DNA from: DYRB01 sp963845265
Lineage (GTDB): Bacteria; Pseudomonadota; Gammaproteobacteria; Chromatiales; Chromatiaceae
NCBI GenBank assembly: GCA_963845265.1
Contig: CAWJRN010000016.1
Coordinates: 310,001-374,000, forward strand
Length of the DNA stretch: 64,000 nucleotides
Reading direction: 5' to 3'
Shown here: in pieces, positions 9,617 to 17,657 of the stretch
Position numbering within the stretch: the stretch's first letter is position 1
Layout: each line of letters starts with the position of its first letter
Notes under the pieces: model-generated
Databases searched by the model: none
The model's input: only the letters and a program-made list of their open reading frames with translations
Told to the model about the DNA's origin: nothing
Made by a program: the position numbers and the translations under genes

Positions 9617-10343
9617 AACCGCTCCCCTGACGGCCACAATTCTCGCGCAACCCAGGACTATGCGAGGCGCCGGCACCATGGCCTTTCCCCTCACCCTCAC
9701 CCAGGCCCTCTTCCCAGGGGAGAAGGCGATATTGAGCGCGCTACATCCGATTTTCACCGTAATCACCCTGATCCTGGCCCTGCTGGCCCCGAGCGCGCAG
9801 GCCGACGAGGTCACCGACCAACTGGCCGCCGCGGGGACGGCCTACGCTGCCGGCGAACTGCGCAGCGCCATCCAGGCCCTGAACTTCGCCAGCGCGAAGA
9901 TCCAAGAGCAGATCAACGACCGCTTGCTCAAGCTGCTCCCCGAACCCCTGACGGGCTGGGAAGCGGACGCCCCCGAGAGCGAGGCGGGTGGCATCGCCGC
10001 CATGGTCGTCGGCACCATGCTGAGCCGGACCTACCATAGGCCCGACGGCGCCGAGGTAGAACTGCGCCTGATGGCGGACTCCCCCATGCTGGGTATGATG
10101 ACCATGATGATGCAGACGCCCTTCCTGATGCAGGCGTCCAACGAGATGCGGGTCTACACCAACCGCGGGCACCAGGGGATGATCCAACACGAGGACGGCA
10201 GTGATTCCTGGGAGATCAGCCTGATGATCGGCAGCCGTATCCTGATTCAGGCCAAAGGTAAACGAATCGCCGACCAACAGGAGGTGCAGGCCTACCTGGA
10301 TGCCGTCGATCTGACGGCGGTGGAGCAAGCCCTGACCAAGTAG
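9609..10343 (+). CDS. Hypothetical exported protein of the two-component operon
   Basis: The 244-residue protein starts at an ATG that overlaps the kinase stop and is preceded by GAGAGG about 10 bp away. Residues about 42-66 form a hydrophobic stretch ending LLAPSAQADE, a plausible signal sequence with an unusually long N-region; internal ATGs at 9660 and 9678 would shorten it. The mature part begins VTDQLAAAGTAYAAGELRSA, contains LLKLLPEPLTGWEAD, a Met-rich run (MLGMMTMMMQTPFLMQ), and ends with IADQQEVQAYLDAVDL. I do not recognise an enzyme motif. The coupling to a sensor kinase suggests a periplasmic accessory or target of the system; that is inference. Confidence 0.75.
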   Translation: MTKTAPLTATILAQPRTMRGAGTMAFPLTLTQALFPGEKAILSALHPIFTVITLILALLAPSAQADEVTDQLAAAGTAYAAGELRSAIQALNFASAKIQEQINDRLLKLLPEPLTGWEADAPESEAGGIAAMVVGTMLSRTYHRPDGAEVELRLMADSPMLGMMTMMMQTPFLMQASNEMRVYTNRGHQGMIQHEDGSDSWEISLMIGSRILIQAKGKRIADQQEVQAYLDAVDLTAVEQALTK

Positions 10344-10399
10344 GCCTCGAACGCAGCTTCCGGCTCCGATGGTGCCGTTCGGCGTGGCTCCAAAGCAGC

Positions 10400-10428
10400 G
10401 GCGGTAGGGCGATCCTAGCCCCACCGCC
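10400..10428. terminator. Bidirectional hairpin between convergent genes
   Basis: GGCGGTAGGG (10400-10409) pairs with CCCCACCGCC (10419-10428) round a 9-nt loop. It sits in the 90-bp gap between the ends of the exported-protein gene and galU. There is no U-tract on either strand. Confidence 0.45.
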
Positions 10429-10433
10429 GTCGC

Positions 10434-11321
10434 CTAATCGCAGCCGCCGGAAGCAGCCAGGTGGTTCAGATAGGTCCGGAACTCCTCGCCCAGCTCTTCG
10501 TGGGCAAGCGCCAATTCCACCGTCGCCTCCAGGTAACCGAGCTTGCTGCCACAGTCGTAGCGCTTACCGTGGAAGGGGTAGGCAACGACCGGCTCGTCCT
10601 CCAACAGGGCCGCAATGCCGTCGGTGAGCTGGATCTCACCCCCAGCCCCCCGCCCAATCCCTTCGAGCTTCTCGAAGATGCGCGGCGTCAGGAGATAACG
10701 CCCGATCACCGCCAGATTGGATGGGGCGTCCGCAGGCGCGGGCTTCTCGACGATGGAGGTCACCAGCAGCTCCCCATTGGAACCTACCTTGGTGGCAACG
10801 ATGCCGTACTTGTTGGTCTCGTCGTGCGGCACCTCTTCCACCGCCAGGATGCTGCATTGGTGCTGCTCGTACTGCGCAATCATCTGCCCGACCACACCCG
10901 GCTCCGCGTCCACCAGGTCATCGGCCAGGACCACCACGAAGGGCTCGTTACCCACTACCGGCTTGGCGCACAGGACTGCGTGCCCGAGGCCCAGGGCCTG
11001 GGCCTGACGCAGGTAGATGCAGCTGACATCCGGGGGAAGGACACTCTGGACAATGCGCAGCAGCTTTTCCTTGCCGGCACTCGCGAGCTCGGCCTCCAGC
11101 TCGTAGGCCTTGTCGAAGTGATCCTCGATGGAGCGCTTACTGCGCCCGGTGATGAACACCAGTTGGTCGATGCCACCGGCCTCGGCCTCTTCCGCCGCGT
11201 ACTGGATGAGCGGCTTGTCGACGATGTTGAGCATCTCCTTCGGGCTCGCCTTGGTAGCGGGCAGGAAGCGAGTGCCGAGACCGGCGACGGGGAATACGGC
11301 CTTTCTTACCTTAGCGTTCAT
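10434..11321 (-). CDS. galU: UTP-glucose-1-phosphate uridylyltransferase
   Basis: GalU makes UDP-glucose from UTP and glucose-1-phosphate, feeding cell-surface polysaccharide and nucleotide-sugar pathways. The 295-residue product has the nucleotidyltransferase signature PVAGLGTRFLPATKASPKEM near residues 11-30, then FVVVLADDLVD and the C-terminal KRYDCGSKLGYLEATVELAL. The start at 11321 (MNAKVRKAVFP) follows a GGAGA site; an ATG four codons upstream is less well placed. UDP-glucose is the precursor of UDP-glucuronate, which the arnA-like gene at 55 kb would use, although the two loci are far apart. The neighbour pyrF is 48 bp upstream on the same strand, so read-through is possible. Confidence 0.97.
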   Translation of the reverse strand: MNAKVRKAVFPVAGLGTRFLPATKASPKEMLNIVDKPLIQYAAEEAEAGGIDQLVFITGRSKRSIEDHFDKAYELEAELASAGKEKLLRIVQSVLPPDVSCIYLRQAQALGLGHAVLCAKPVVGNEPFVVVLADDLVDAEPGVVGQMIAQYEQHQCSILAVEEVPHDETNKYGIVATKVGSNGELLVTSIVEKPAPADAPSNLAVIGRYLLTPRIFEKLEGIGRGAGGEIQLTDGIAALLEDEPVVAYPFHGKRYDCGSKLGYLEATVELALAHEELGEEFRTYLNHLAASGGCD

Positions 11322-11369
11322 GCACTTCTCCAAAGTCTGGGCGCACCCCGCTGGGGGGCGAAAGCCCGT

Positions 11370-12098
11370 TCACATAACGACCATCTCGGCCTCGATGGCG
11401 GCCAGCGCAGCCAGGGGGTCATCCGCAGCGGTGATGGGCCGGCCGATCACCAGGTAATCCGAGCCGGCGACCAGGGCGTCGCGGGGGGTCATGACCCGCC
11501 GCTGATCCCCAACCGACGCGCTCGCAGGACGCACTCCTGGGGTCACGAGCAGAAAGCCGGGGCCTAGGGCCTCACGCACCGGAGCCGCCTCCAGGGGCGA
11601 GCAGACGATGCCGTCGAGCCCCGCCTCGTGGGTCAAGCGCGCCAGGCGCAACACCCTGTCCAAGGGCTCGTCCGGACAGCCGATCTCGGCGAGGTCGTCC
11701 CGATCGAGGCTGGTCAGCACCGTGACGGCAATCAATAGGGGCGCCTTGCTGTGCGCTGCGAGCCGCTCACGGGCAGCATCCATCATACGCCGACCGCCGC
11801 TGGCATGGAGGTTGACCATCCAGACCCCGAGGTCCGCGGCGGCATCGCAGGCGGCGGCCACTGTGTTGGGGATGTCGTGGAACTTGAGGTCCAGAAAGAC
11901 CCGAAAGCCACGCCCCACCAGGGTCTCCACCAGGCCGGGACCGACCCGGGTAAAGAGCTCCTTGCCGACCTTGAGGGCACACCGGCCCGGGTCCAGTCGC
12001 TCCACCAGTGCCAGCGCGGGTGCGGCGGCGGGGTAGTCCAGGGCGACGATGATCTTGGGTGCTGTTGTCACGGGGGGCTCTTTATCGGGTTGATCCAA
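11370..12098 (-). CDS. pyrF: Orotidine 5'-phosphate decarboxylase
   Basis: PyrF carries out the last step of UMP synthesis, decarboxylating OMP. The active-site signature DLKFHDIPNTV is present, as are KIIVALDY at the N-terminus, VTPGVRP, and the phosphate-binding SDYLVIGRPIT. The longest frame starts with TTG at 12098 (242 residues). A GTG at 12071 would give 233 residues starting just before KIIVALD and is an equally likely start. It lies downstream of lapB on the same strand, as in E. coli (lapAB-pyrF), but a 200-bp gap containing a long imperfect palindrome separates them here. The other pyrimidine genes pyrR/B/C'/K begin 1.7 kb further on, on the opposite strand. Confidence 0.97.
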   Translation of the reverse strand: MDQPDKEPPVTTAPKIIVALDYPAAAPALALVERLDPGRCALKVGKELFTRVGPGLVETLVGRGFRVFLDLKFHDIPNTVAAACDAAADLGVWMVNLHASGGRRMMDAARERLAAHSKAPLLIAVTVLTSLDRDDLAEIGCPDEPLDRVLRLARLTHEAGLDGIVCSPLEAAPVREALGPGFLLVTPGVRPASASVGDQRRVMTPRDALVAGSDYLVIGRPITAADDPLAALAAIEAEMVVM

Positions 12099-12150
12099 TC
12101 CCTTGGCGGAGGATGTTTAAGTGACGATTCAAGAACAACCAGTACATCTT

Positions 12151-12248
12151 CTTGGAACTACGAAACATGCGAAAAACGCGAAAAGGCTCAATATACACAG
12201 GAGCATTTGCTGTGTTTTCGCGACTTTCGTGTATTTCGTAGTTTCTTG
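12151..12248. repeat. Long imperfect palindrome in the lapB-pyrF gap
   Basis: A left arm at 12151-12184 containing AACTACGAAA and CGCGAAAA pairs with its near-complement at 12215-12248 (TTTTCGCG and TTTCGTAGTT). Inside is a second short pair, CACAG/CTGTG. The element is AT-rich compared with its surroundings. It looks like a dispersed intergenic repeat and would fold into a hairpin in the lapB-pyrF transcript. Confidence 0.55.
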
Positions 12249-12301
12249 TCGTCCGCGCGCTTGTTTCGGCTGTTTCTGAACCGTTCCTAAGGATAGTAAC
12301 G

Positions 12302-13489
12302 TCAGGGCCCTGCGCCTGGCGGATCGGTCTCCGGTGCCGAGACCATGGGCACCGGGTGGGTGGCCTTGATGGTGCCCCAGTGTTTGCAACTTGGACACTG
12401 CCAATTCAGACGCCGGGCGACGTAGCCGCAATGATCGCACCGGTAGGCATCTTCGGCGTCATGCAGTCGCCGCACGACACGCCGCACGGTCTCTAACTCG
12501 GCACCGGCAGTACCCACACCTGCCTGGATCTCCAAAAAGCGACCCAGGGCAGCGAGATCTGCATGCTGCTGGAGATGCCGGGAGAGCAGGGCCAGGGCCG
12601 CCCCGGCGCCCTCATCGCCCTCGATGACATCCGCCAGGGCCAACACCAGGACCGGACTGGGTTGGACCTCGTAGAGGCGCTCCAACTCGGCCCGGACATC
12701 CGCCCCAGCAGTCCCGGACAGGGCCTCCAGGTATTGCGGCACCACATCCGGGATGAATCCGGGCCCCTGTTCTGCCACCCGGCGACACAGACCCAAGGCA
12801 GCCGCCGGTTCGCCCTGCCCCATCTCGATACGGGCCTGGAGTATCAGTGCCCGCACGCATTGGGGATAGACGTTCTGAGCGGCCTCGAGTTGATCGCCGG
12901 CGCGCTGGACGTCGCCACTGCGCAGGGCCTCCTCGGCGAGCTCGCAGCGATACTGGGCAAGTTCCGCCGCCATGGACCGTGAGGTCAGCCGCTGGAGTCG
13001 CTCGCCCACGGCCAAGGCGTTGGTCCAGTCGCGCTCCTGCTGATAGATCTCGATCAGGGCCTTGAGGGCACGGCGCCCCTGGGGTTCGATCTCGGCAAGT
13101 TCGAGCAACAGGCTCTCGGCGCGATCGAACAGCCCGGCACGCATGTAGTCCTGGGCCAACTCGTAAAGGGCAAAGCCGCGCTGCGCCGGATCGAGCCCCG
13201 GGCGGGCGACCAGATTCTGATGAATGCGGATGGCCCGCTCAACCTCGCCGCGGCCTCGAAACAGGCTCCCCAGGGCGAGATGGATCTCGACGGTTTCGCT
13301 GTCCACCTCGGCGAGACGCAGGAAGACGTCGATGGCCTTGTCCGGACGCTGATCGAGCAGGTAGTTGAGGCCTCGCAGGAAGGTGGCGTCAGGCATGGCC
13401 CCTGGGGACGGACGCGCGGCCGGACCGTGGCGGGCGACCCACCAGCCCGAAGCCGCCGCGACCGGCAGGAGCAGGAACAACCACTCCAT
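12302..13489 (-). CDS. lapB: LPS assembly regulator LapB (YciM)
   Basis: LapB is an inner-membrane TPR protein that, with FtsH, controls LpxC turnover and so lipopolysaccharide synthesis. The 395-residue protein starts at MEWLFLLLPVAAASGWW, which is the single N-terminal membrane anchor. TPR helices follow from about residue 35 to 330 (for example RGLNYLLDQRPDKAIDVFL and LALGSLFRGRGEVERAIRI). The C-terminal rubredoxin-like zinc site uses C351, C354, C365 and C368 (CDHCGY ... CPSCKHW). The start at 13489 is preferred over the longer frame because it begins with the anchor. No lapA precedes it, although lapA-lapB is the usual arrangement in enterobacteria. Confidence 0.95.
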   Translation of the reverse strand: MEWLFLLLPVAAASGWWVARHGPAARPSPGAMPDATFLRGLNYLLDQRPDKAIDVFLRLAEVDSETVEIHLALGSLFRGRGEVERAIRIHQNLVARPGLDPAQRGFALYELAQDYMRAGLFDRAESLLLELAEIEPQGRRALKALIEIYQQERDWTNALAVGERLQRLTSRSMAAELAQYRCELAEEALRSGDVQRAGDQLEAAQNVYPQCVRALILQARIEMGQGEPAAALGLCRRVAEQGPGFIPDVVPQYLEALSGTAGADVRAELERLYEVQPSPVLVLALADVIEGDEGAGAALALLSRHLQQHADLAALGRFLEIQAGVGTAGAELETVRRVVRRLHDAEDAYRCDHCGYVARRLNWQCPSCKHWGTIKATHPVPMVSAPETDPPGAGP

Positions 13490-13773
13490 CAGCAAAATGC
13501 TCCGGATCGGTTCGCATAACGACCGCCCAGGGCGCATCGCCGCCCCATCAGGGCGCCGGAGGCTTCCAGGGTCACCCCTTCAATGATTGGGAAAATCAGT
13601 GCCATAGGAAAAAAACCGGTTAGTGACCGCAATGATACTCCATCCGATGGCGCCGCTGCGTCTGCTCGCCCGCCCTGCCGTTCATCAACCTATGGCGCCT
13701 CCTCACAGGTCTGCTTCCCGCACGGATAGCGACCAAGCCGACCTTGCGTCGCCCCCCAAGCGGACCGGATACT

Positions 13774-14343
13774 ATGCCCATGAGCTTCTCCACATCCCTG
13801 ACCAACCACTTCCTGATCGCGATGCCCGGTCTGCGCGACCCCAATTTCTCGCGCACCGTCACCTATATCTGCGAACACACGGATCAGGGGGCCATGGGCA
13901 TTGTCATCAATCGCCCCATGGACGTGCGTCTTGGGGAGATCCTGGCCCAGCTCGACATCGACTCGGACGAGCCCAGAGTCCTCGACACCACGGTCTACAT
14001 GGGCGGCCCGGTCCAGACGGACCGCGGCTTCGTCCTGCACGCATCCACCGAGCGCTTCGACTCCACCCTCGCCATCACCGGGGACATCAGCGTCACCACC
14101 TCCCGCGATGTGCTTGAATCCATCGCCGCCGGGCGCGGTCCGCACCCGTGCCTGGTGGCATTGGGATATGCCGGCTGGGCCGGCGGCCAGTTGGAGGACG
14201 AGATCCGGGCCAATTCCTGGTTGAGCGGCCCGGCCAACGACGACATCATCTTTCGCATGCCCACGGACGCACGCTGGCTGGCCGCGGCCCAACTCCTGGG
14301 TGTCGACCTCAACCTGTTATGTGGCGAGGCGGGGCATGCCTGA
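13774..14343 (+). CDS. yqgE: YqgE/AlgH family protein
   Basis: The 189-residue protein belongs to the UPF0301 (YqgE/AlgH) family, whose molecular role is not established. Diagnostic stretches are NHFLIAMPGLRDPNFSRTV, the EHTDQGAMGIVINRPM motif, MGGPVQTDRGFVLH and VALGYAGWAGGQLEDEI. ATGs at 13774 and 13780 are both plausible; a TTG-initiated extension to 13744 is not. The gene precedes ruvX, as it does in many proteobacteria, and starts a same-strand series running into the pyrimidine genes. The region between it and divergent lapB (about 280 bp) should hold both promoters. Confidence 0.93.
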   Translation: MPMSFSTSLTNHFLIAMPGLRDPNFSRTVTYICEHTDQGAMGIVINRPMDVRLGEILAQLDIDSDEPRVLDTTVYMGGPVQTDRGFVLHASTERFDSTLAITGDISVTTSRDVLESIAAGRGPHPCLVALGYAGWAGGQLEDEIRANSWLSGPANDDIIFRMPTDARWLAAAQLLGVDLNLLCGEAGHA

Positions 14344-14380
14344 GCCGTCCCGCACCGGGCGCGATACCTGAGCCCCGCCG

Positions 14381-14782
14381 ATGACCACCCTGCTGGGATT
14401 CGACTTCGGCCCGCGCAAGATCGGCGTGGCCGTCGGTCAGACCATCACCGGCTCGGCCTCCCCGCTTACCACCATCCGCAGCCACGGCGAGCGCCCGGAC
14501 TGGGCGCGTATCGAGGGCATGATTCGCGAGTGGCAACCCACGGCCGCCGTGGTCGGTTTGCCCTTCAACATGGACGACACCGAGACGGAGCTGGCACCGC
14601 GTGCGCGGCGCTTCGCCCGACAGATCGAGGGGCGCTTCGGGATCGAGGTCCACCTGATCGACGAGCGCCTGACCTCCCTGGAGGCCAGGCGCCAATTGGG
14701 GCGTGGGGCAACCTCCCTGGAGGTGGTCGACGCCATGGCCGCAAAATTGATTCTGGAAACCTGGCTTTGTGAGCAACATTGA
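14381..14782 (+). CDS. ruvX: Putative pre-16S rRNA nuclease / Holliday junction resolvase YqgF
   Basis: This is a 133-residue RNase H-like protein of the YqgF/RuvX family, linked to 16S rRNA 5'-end processing and proposed as a resolvase. The N-terminal strand LLGFDFGPRKIGVAVG supplies the first acidic residue (D8), VVGLPFNMDDTE and LIDERLTSLEA the middle motifs, and VVDAMAAKLIL the last Asp. Length and motif order are normal. The stop is 37 bp after yqgE, and the 3' end overlaps the GTG start of pyrR by 14 bp, so translation is probably coupled. Confidence 0.95.
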   Translation: MTTLLGFDFGPRKIGVAVGQTITGSASPLTTIRSHGERPDWARIEGMIREWQPTAAVVGLPFNMDDTETELAPRARRFARQIEGRFGIEVHLIDERLTSLEARRQLGRGATSLEVVDAMAAKLILETWLCEQH

Positions 14783-15380
14783 TATCTGGAAGGGGCCGGA
14801 GGCGGTCGAGTCGATCCTGACCCGCATGGGGGTCGAACTGGCGGATGTGCTGAAGGCCCGCGGCATTGAGCAGCCGCTGATGATCGGCATCCACAGCGGC
14901 GGGGTCTGGGTGGCGGAACGCCTGCATCGCGACCTGGGACTCACCGAGCCCCTGGGGCACCTGGACATCTCCTTCTACCGGGATGACTTCAGCCGCATCG
15001 GGAGTCATCCCCAGGTGCGCCCCTCCCACCTGCCAGTCCCTATGGATGATCGCCACCTGATCCTGGTGGACGATGTGCTCCAGACCGGACGCACTATCCG
15101 CGCCGCCCTCAACGTCCTGTTCGACTACGGGCGCCCTGCCTCGGTGCTCCTGGCGACCCTGGTCGAGCGCGATGGCCGTGAGCTTCCCGTCGCCGCGGAC
15201 CTGGTCGGCTTGCACGCCCACCTGGAGCCTGGGCAGCAGGTAAAGCTGGTGACCGAGGCATCACTCGCGGCCCCCGACGCACAGGATGTGGGCTCCGGGC
15301 TGGTCCTGGTCCTTGGCGAGACCCCCAGGGAGCGGCAAAAGCGACCCACGACGCCCCCTGTGCCGGGGGCCCCGTCATGA
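14769..15380 (+). CDS. pyrR: PyrR bifunctional regulator / uracil phosphoribosyltransferase homologue
   Basis: PyrR proteins are PRTase-fold proteins that in Gram-positives bind pyr mRNA and can make UMP from uracil. The PRPP-binding motif LILVDDVLQTGRTIRAAL is intact, and ISFYRDDF and IGIHSGGVWVAERL also match. The gene starts with GTG inside the end of ruvX and overlaps pyrB by 4 bp. The C-terminal tail after residue about 165 (ETPRERQKRPTTPP) is longer than usual and looks disordered. In pseudomonads and relatives a pyrR-pyrB-pyrC' order is common, and the regulatory mechanism there differs from attenuation in Bacillus. No anti-terminator-like leader is obvious upstream of yqgE. Confidence 0.93.
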   Translation: MSNIDIWKGPEAVESILTRMGVELADVLKARGIEQPLMIGIHSGGVWVAERLHRDLGLTEPLGHLDISFYRDDFSRIGSHPQVRPSHLPVPMDDRHLILVDDVLQTGRTIRAALNVLFDYGRPASVLLATLVERDGRELPVAADLVGLHAHLEPGQQVKLVTEASLAAPDAQDVGSGLVLVLGETPRERQKRPTTPPVPGAPS

Positions 15381-16363
15381 GCGCCATGACCCCACAGCTC
15401 GATGCCCAGGGCAACCTGAAGCACTTCCTCACCATCGAGGGGCTGAGGCCTGAGCTCCTGACCGAGATCCTCGACCGCAGCGCAGGCTTCCTCGGCGTCG
15501 CCCAACAGGCGGTCAAGAAGGTTCCCCTGTGCCGCGGCAAGGTGATCGCGAATATGTTCTTCGAGAACAGCACCCGCACCCGCACCACCTTCGAGCTGGC
15601 GGCCAAACGACTGTCCGCGGACGTGCTCAATCTCAACATCAGCACCTCCGCCACAGCCAAGGGCGAGACCCTGCTCGACACCCTGCGCAATCTCGAGGCC
15701 ATGCACGTGGACATGTTCGTGGTCCGCCACGCCGACAGCGGGGCCGCCCACTTCATCGCCCGCCATGCCAACCCCCATGTGAGCATCATCAACGCCGGCG
15801 ACGGGCGCCACGCCCACCCGACCCAGGGCATGCTGGACATGTTCACCATCCGTCAGCACAAACCGGACTTCTCCCAACTGACGGTGGCCATCGTCGGCGA
15901 CATCATGCACTCCCGGGTCGCCCGCTCCCAGATCCAGGCCCTCAATACCCTGGGCGCCGGAGAGGTGCGGGTCATCGCCCCACGCACCCTCATCCCCGCC
16001 AAGGCGGAGTCCCTCGGGGTGCGCGTCTTCCACTCCCTGGATGAGGGGGTGCGCGACGCCGACGTCATCATCCTGCTGCGCCTGCAACGCGAGCGCATGA
16101 GCGGGGCCCTGCTGCCCAGTGAGCACGAGTACTTTCGCCTCTTCGGCATCACCGAGAAGCGGCTGCGCGGGGCCAAACAGGATGCCATCGTCATGCACCC
16201 GGGCCCCATCAACCGCGGGGTCGAGATGGAGTCCCAGGTCGCAGACGGGTCGCGCTCGGTGATCCTGGAGCAGGTCAGCAACGGCATCGCGGTGCGCATG
16301 GCGGTCATGTCCATGTGCATCGGCACCCAGAACCTCAACAGTCAGGACCAAGCCCATGCCTGA
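15377..16363 (+). CDS. pyrB: Aspartate carbamoyltransferase catalytic chain
   Basis: PyrB condenses carbamoyl phosphate with aspartate, the committed step of pyrimidine synthesis. The 328-residue chain has the carbamoyl-phosphate loop FFENSTRTRTTFE (about 61-73), GDGRHAHPTQGMLDMFT, VGDIMHSRVARSQ and HPGPINRGVEM. No pyrI regulatory-chain gene follows; instead the gene overlaps a dihydroorotase homologue by 8 bp. That is the Pseudomonas-type class A arrangement, in which PyrB assembles with an inactive dihydroorotase-like subunit, so a PyrB-PyrC' dodecamer is expected. Confidence 0.97.
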   Translation: MSAMTPQLDAQGNLKHFLTIEGLRPELLTEILDRSAGFLGVAQQAVKKVPLCRGKVIANMFFENSTRTRTTFELAAKRLSADVLNLNISTSATAKGETLLDTLRNLEAMHVDMFVVRHADSGAAHFIARHANPHVSIINAGDGRHAHPTQGMLDMFTIRQHKPDFSQLTVAIVGDIMHSRVARSQIQALNTLGAGEVRVIAPRTLIPAKAESLGVRVFHSLDEGVRDADVIILLRLQRERMSGALLPSEHEYFRLFGITEKRLRGAKQDAIVMHPGPINRGVEMESQVADGSRSVILEQVSNGIAVRMAVMSMCIGTQNLNSQDQAHA

Positions 16364-17657
16364 GTCGGAGCACATCAGCATCCGCGGCGGGCGGCTCATC
16401 GACCCGGCCAACGGCATCGACGACATTCTGGACCTGCACATCACCCGAGGCGAGATCGTCGCCATTGGCCCCGCTCCCGGCGGCTTCGCCGCCGCCAGGG
16501 TCCTGGAGGCCGACGGCCAGGTGGTTTGCCCCGGCTTCGTGGACCTGTGCGCACGCCTGCGCGAACCGGGCTATGAGCACAAGGCGACCATATCGAGCGA
16601 GACCAATGCCGCCGCCGCCTCTGGCATCACGACCCTGTGCTGCCCGCCGGACACCAAGCCCATGGTCGACACCCCGGCGGTGGCGCAACTCATTTACCGC
16701 ACGGCGCAGAAACGCGGGCTCGCCCGGGTCCTGCCCGCCGGGGCCCTGACCCAGGGCTTGGAGGCCAAGCAGATCACCGAGATGGCCGCCCTCAAGCGAG
16801 CCGGCTGCCCGGTCATGAGCCACGCCGACCGCCCCATCGCCAATACCGAGGTTCAGCGCCGGGCCATGGAGTACGCGGCGAGCTTCGACCTCACCGTCTT
16901 CCTCCACCCCGAGGACACCTGGCTACGAGACGGGGGCTGCGTCCACGAGGGTCGCGTCGGCACCCGATTGGGCCTGCCGGGCATCCCCGAGGCGGCGGAG
17001 ACCGTGGCGGTGGCCCGTGACCTGGCCCTGGCCGAGCAGACCGGGGCCCGGATCCACTTCCGCGGCTTGTCCACCGCCCGCGCCACGTCCATGCTCGCCG
17101 AGGCCCACCGCCGCGGCATCCGAGCCAGCGCCGACGTCAGTGCCCACCAGTTGATCCTCACCGAGGCTGACGTGGACGGCTTCGACGCCAACTGTCGGGT
17201 CAACCCGCCGTTACGCACCCAGGCCGATCGCGACGCCCTCCGTCAGGCCGTGGCCGACGGCACCATCGCGGCCATCTGCTCGGATCACCAGCCCCACGAT
17301 GCCGACGCCAAGCTCGCCCCCTTCCTCGCCGCCGCCGCGGGGATCTCTGCCCTGGAGACCCTGCTGCCCCTGACCCTGGCCCTGGTCGAGGCCGGTGTCA
17401 TGGACCTGTCCACGGCCATCGCCCGGCTCACCTGGGGACCGGCGCAGATCCTCGGTCTACCCCTGGGACGCCTGGACCTGGGCCGCGGCGCCGACATCTG
17501 CATCTTCGATCCCCAGGCCCCCTGGACCCTCTCCGAGGACGCCATGGTCAGCCGCGGCCACAACACCCCCTTCCTGGGCCGCCCACTCCAAGGCCGGGTC
17601 AACTGGACCATGCTCAATGGCCGGATCGTGTTTCGGCGCAATCGGGAGGAGTCATGA
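16356..17657 (+). CDS. Inactive dihydroorotase-like subunit PyrC' (PyrX)
   Basis: The 433-residue protein has the amidohydrolase fold of class I dihydroorotases, but the metal-binding HxH after PGFVDL is replaced by C65-A-R67 (DLCARLREPG). Further changes affect the third-strand region (IHFRGLSTA rather than a His-rich strand), while SDHQPHD near residue 310 is kept. Loss of HxH means no binuclear zinc centre, so it should not catalyse carbamoyl-aspartate cyclisation. In Pseudomonas the equivalent PyrC' is required structurally for aspartate carbamoyltransferase assembly, and the 8-bp overlap with pyrB supports the same role here. An active pyrC must exist elsewhere. The call rests on visible residues; the scaffold role is from family knowledge. 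Confidence 0.88.
   Translation: MPESEHISIRGGRLIDPANGIDDILDLHITRGEIVAIGPAPGGFAAARVLEADGQVVCPGFVDLCARLREPGYEHKATISSETNAAAASGITTLCCPPDTKPMVDTPAVAQLIYRTAQKRGLARVLPAGALTQGLEAKQITEMAALKRAGCPVMSHADRPIANTEVQRRAMEYAASFDLTVFLHPEDTWLRDGGCVHEGRVGTRLGLPGIPEAAETVAVARDLALAEQTGARIHFRGLSTARATSMLAEAHRRGIRASADVSAHQLILTEADVDGFDANCRVNPPLRTQADRDALRQAVADGTIAAICSDHQPHDADAKLAPFLAAAAGISALETLLPLTLALVEAGVMDLSTAIARLTWGPAQILGLPLGRLDLGRGADICIFDPQAPWTLSEDAMVSRGHNTPFLGRPLQGRVNWTMLNGRIVFRRNREES

Noticed and set aside
15125..16465. 446-codon minus-strand frame opposite pyrB
   Set aside because: Antisense shadow; pyrR, pyrB and pyrC' are all confidently coded on the plus strand here.
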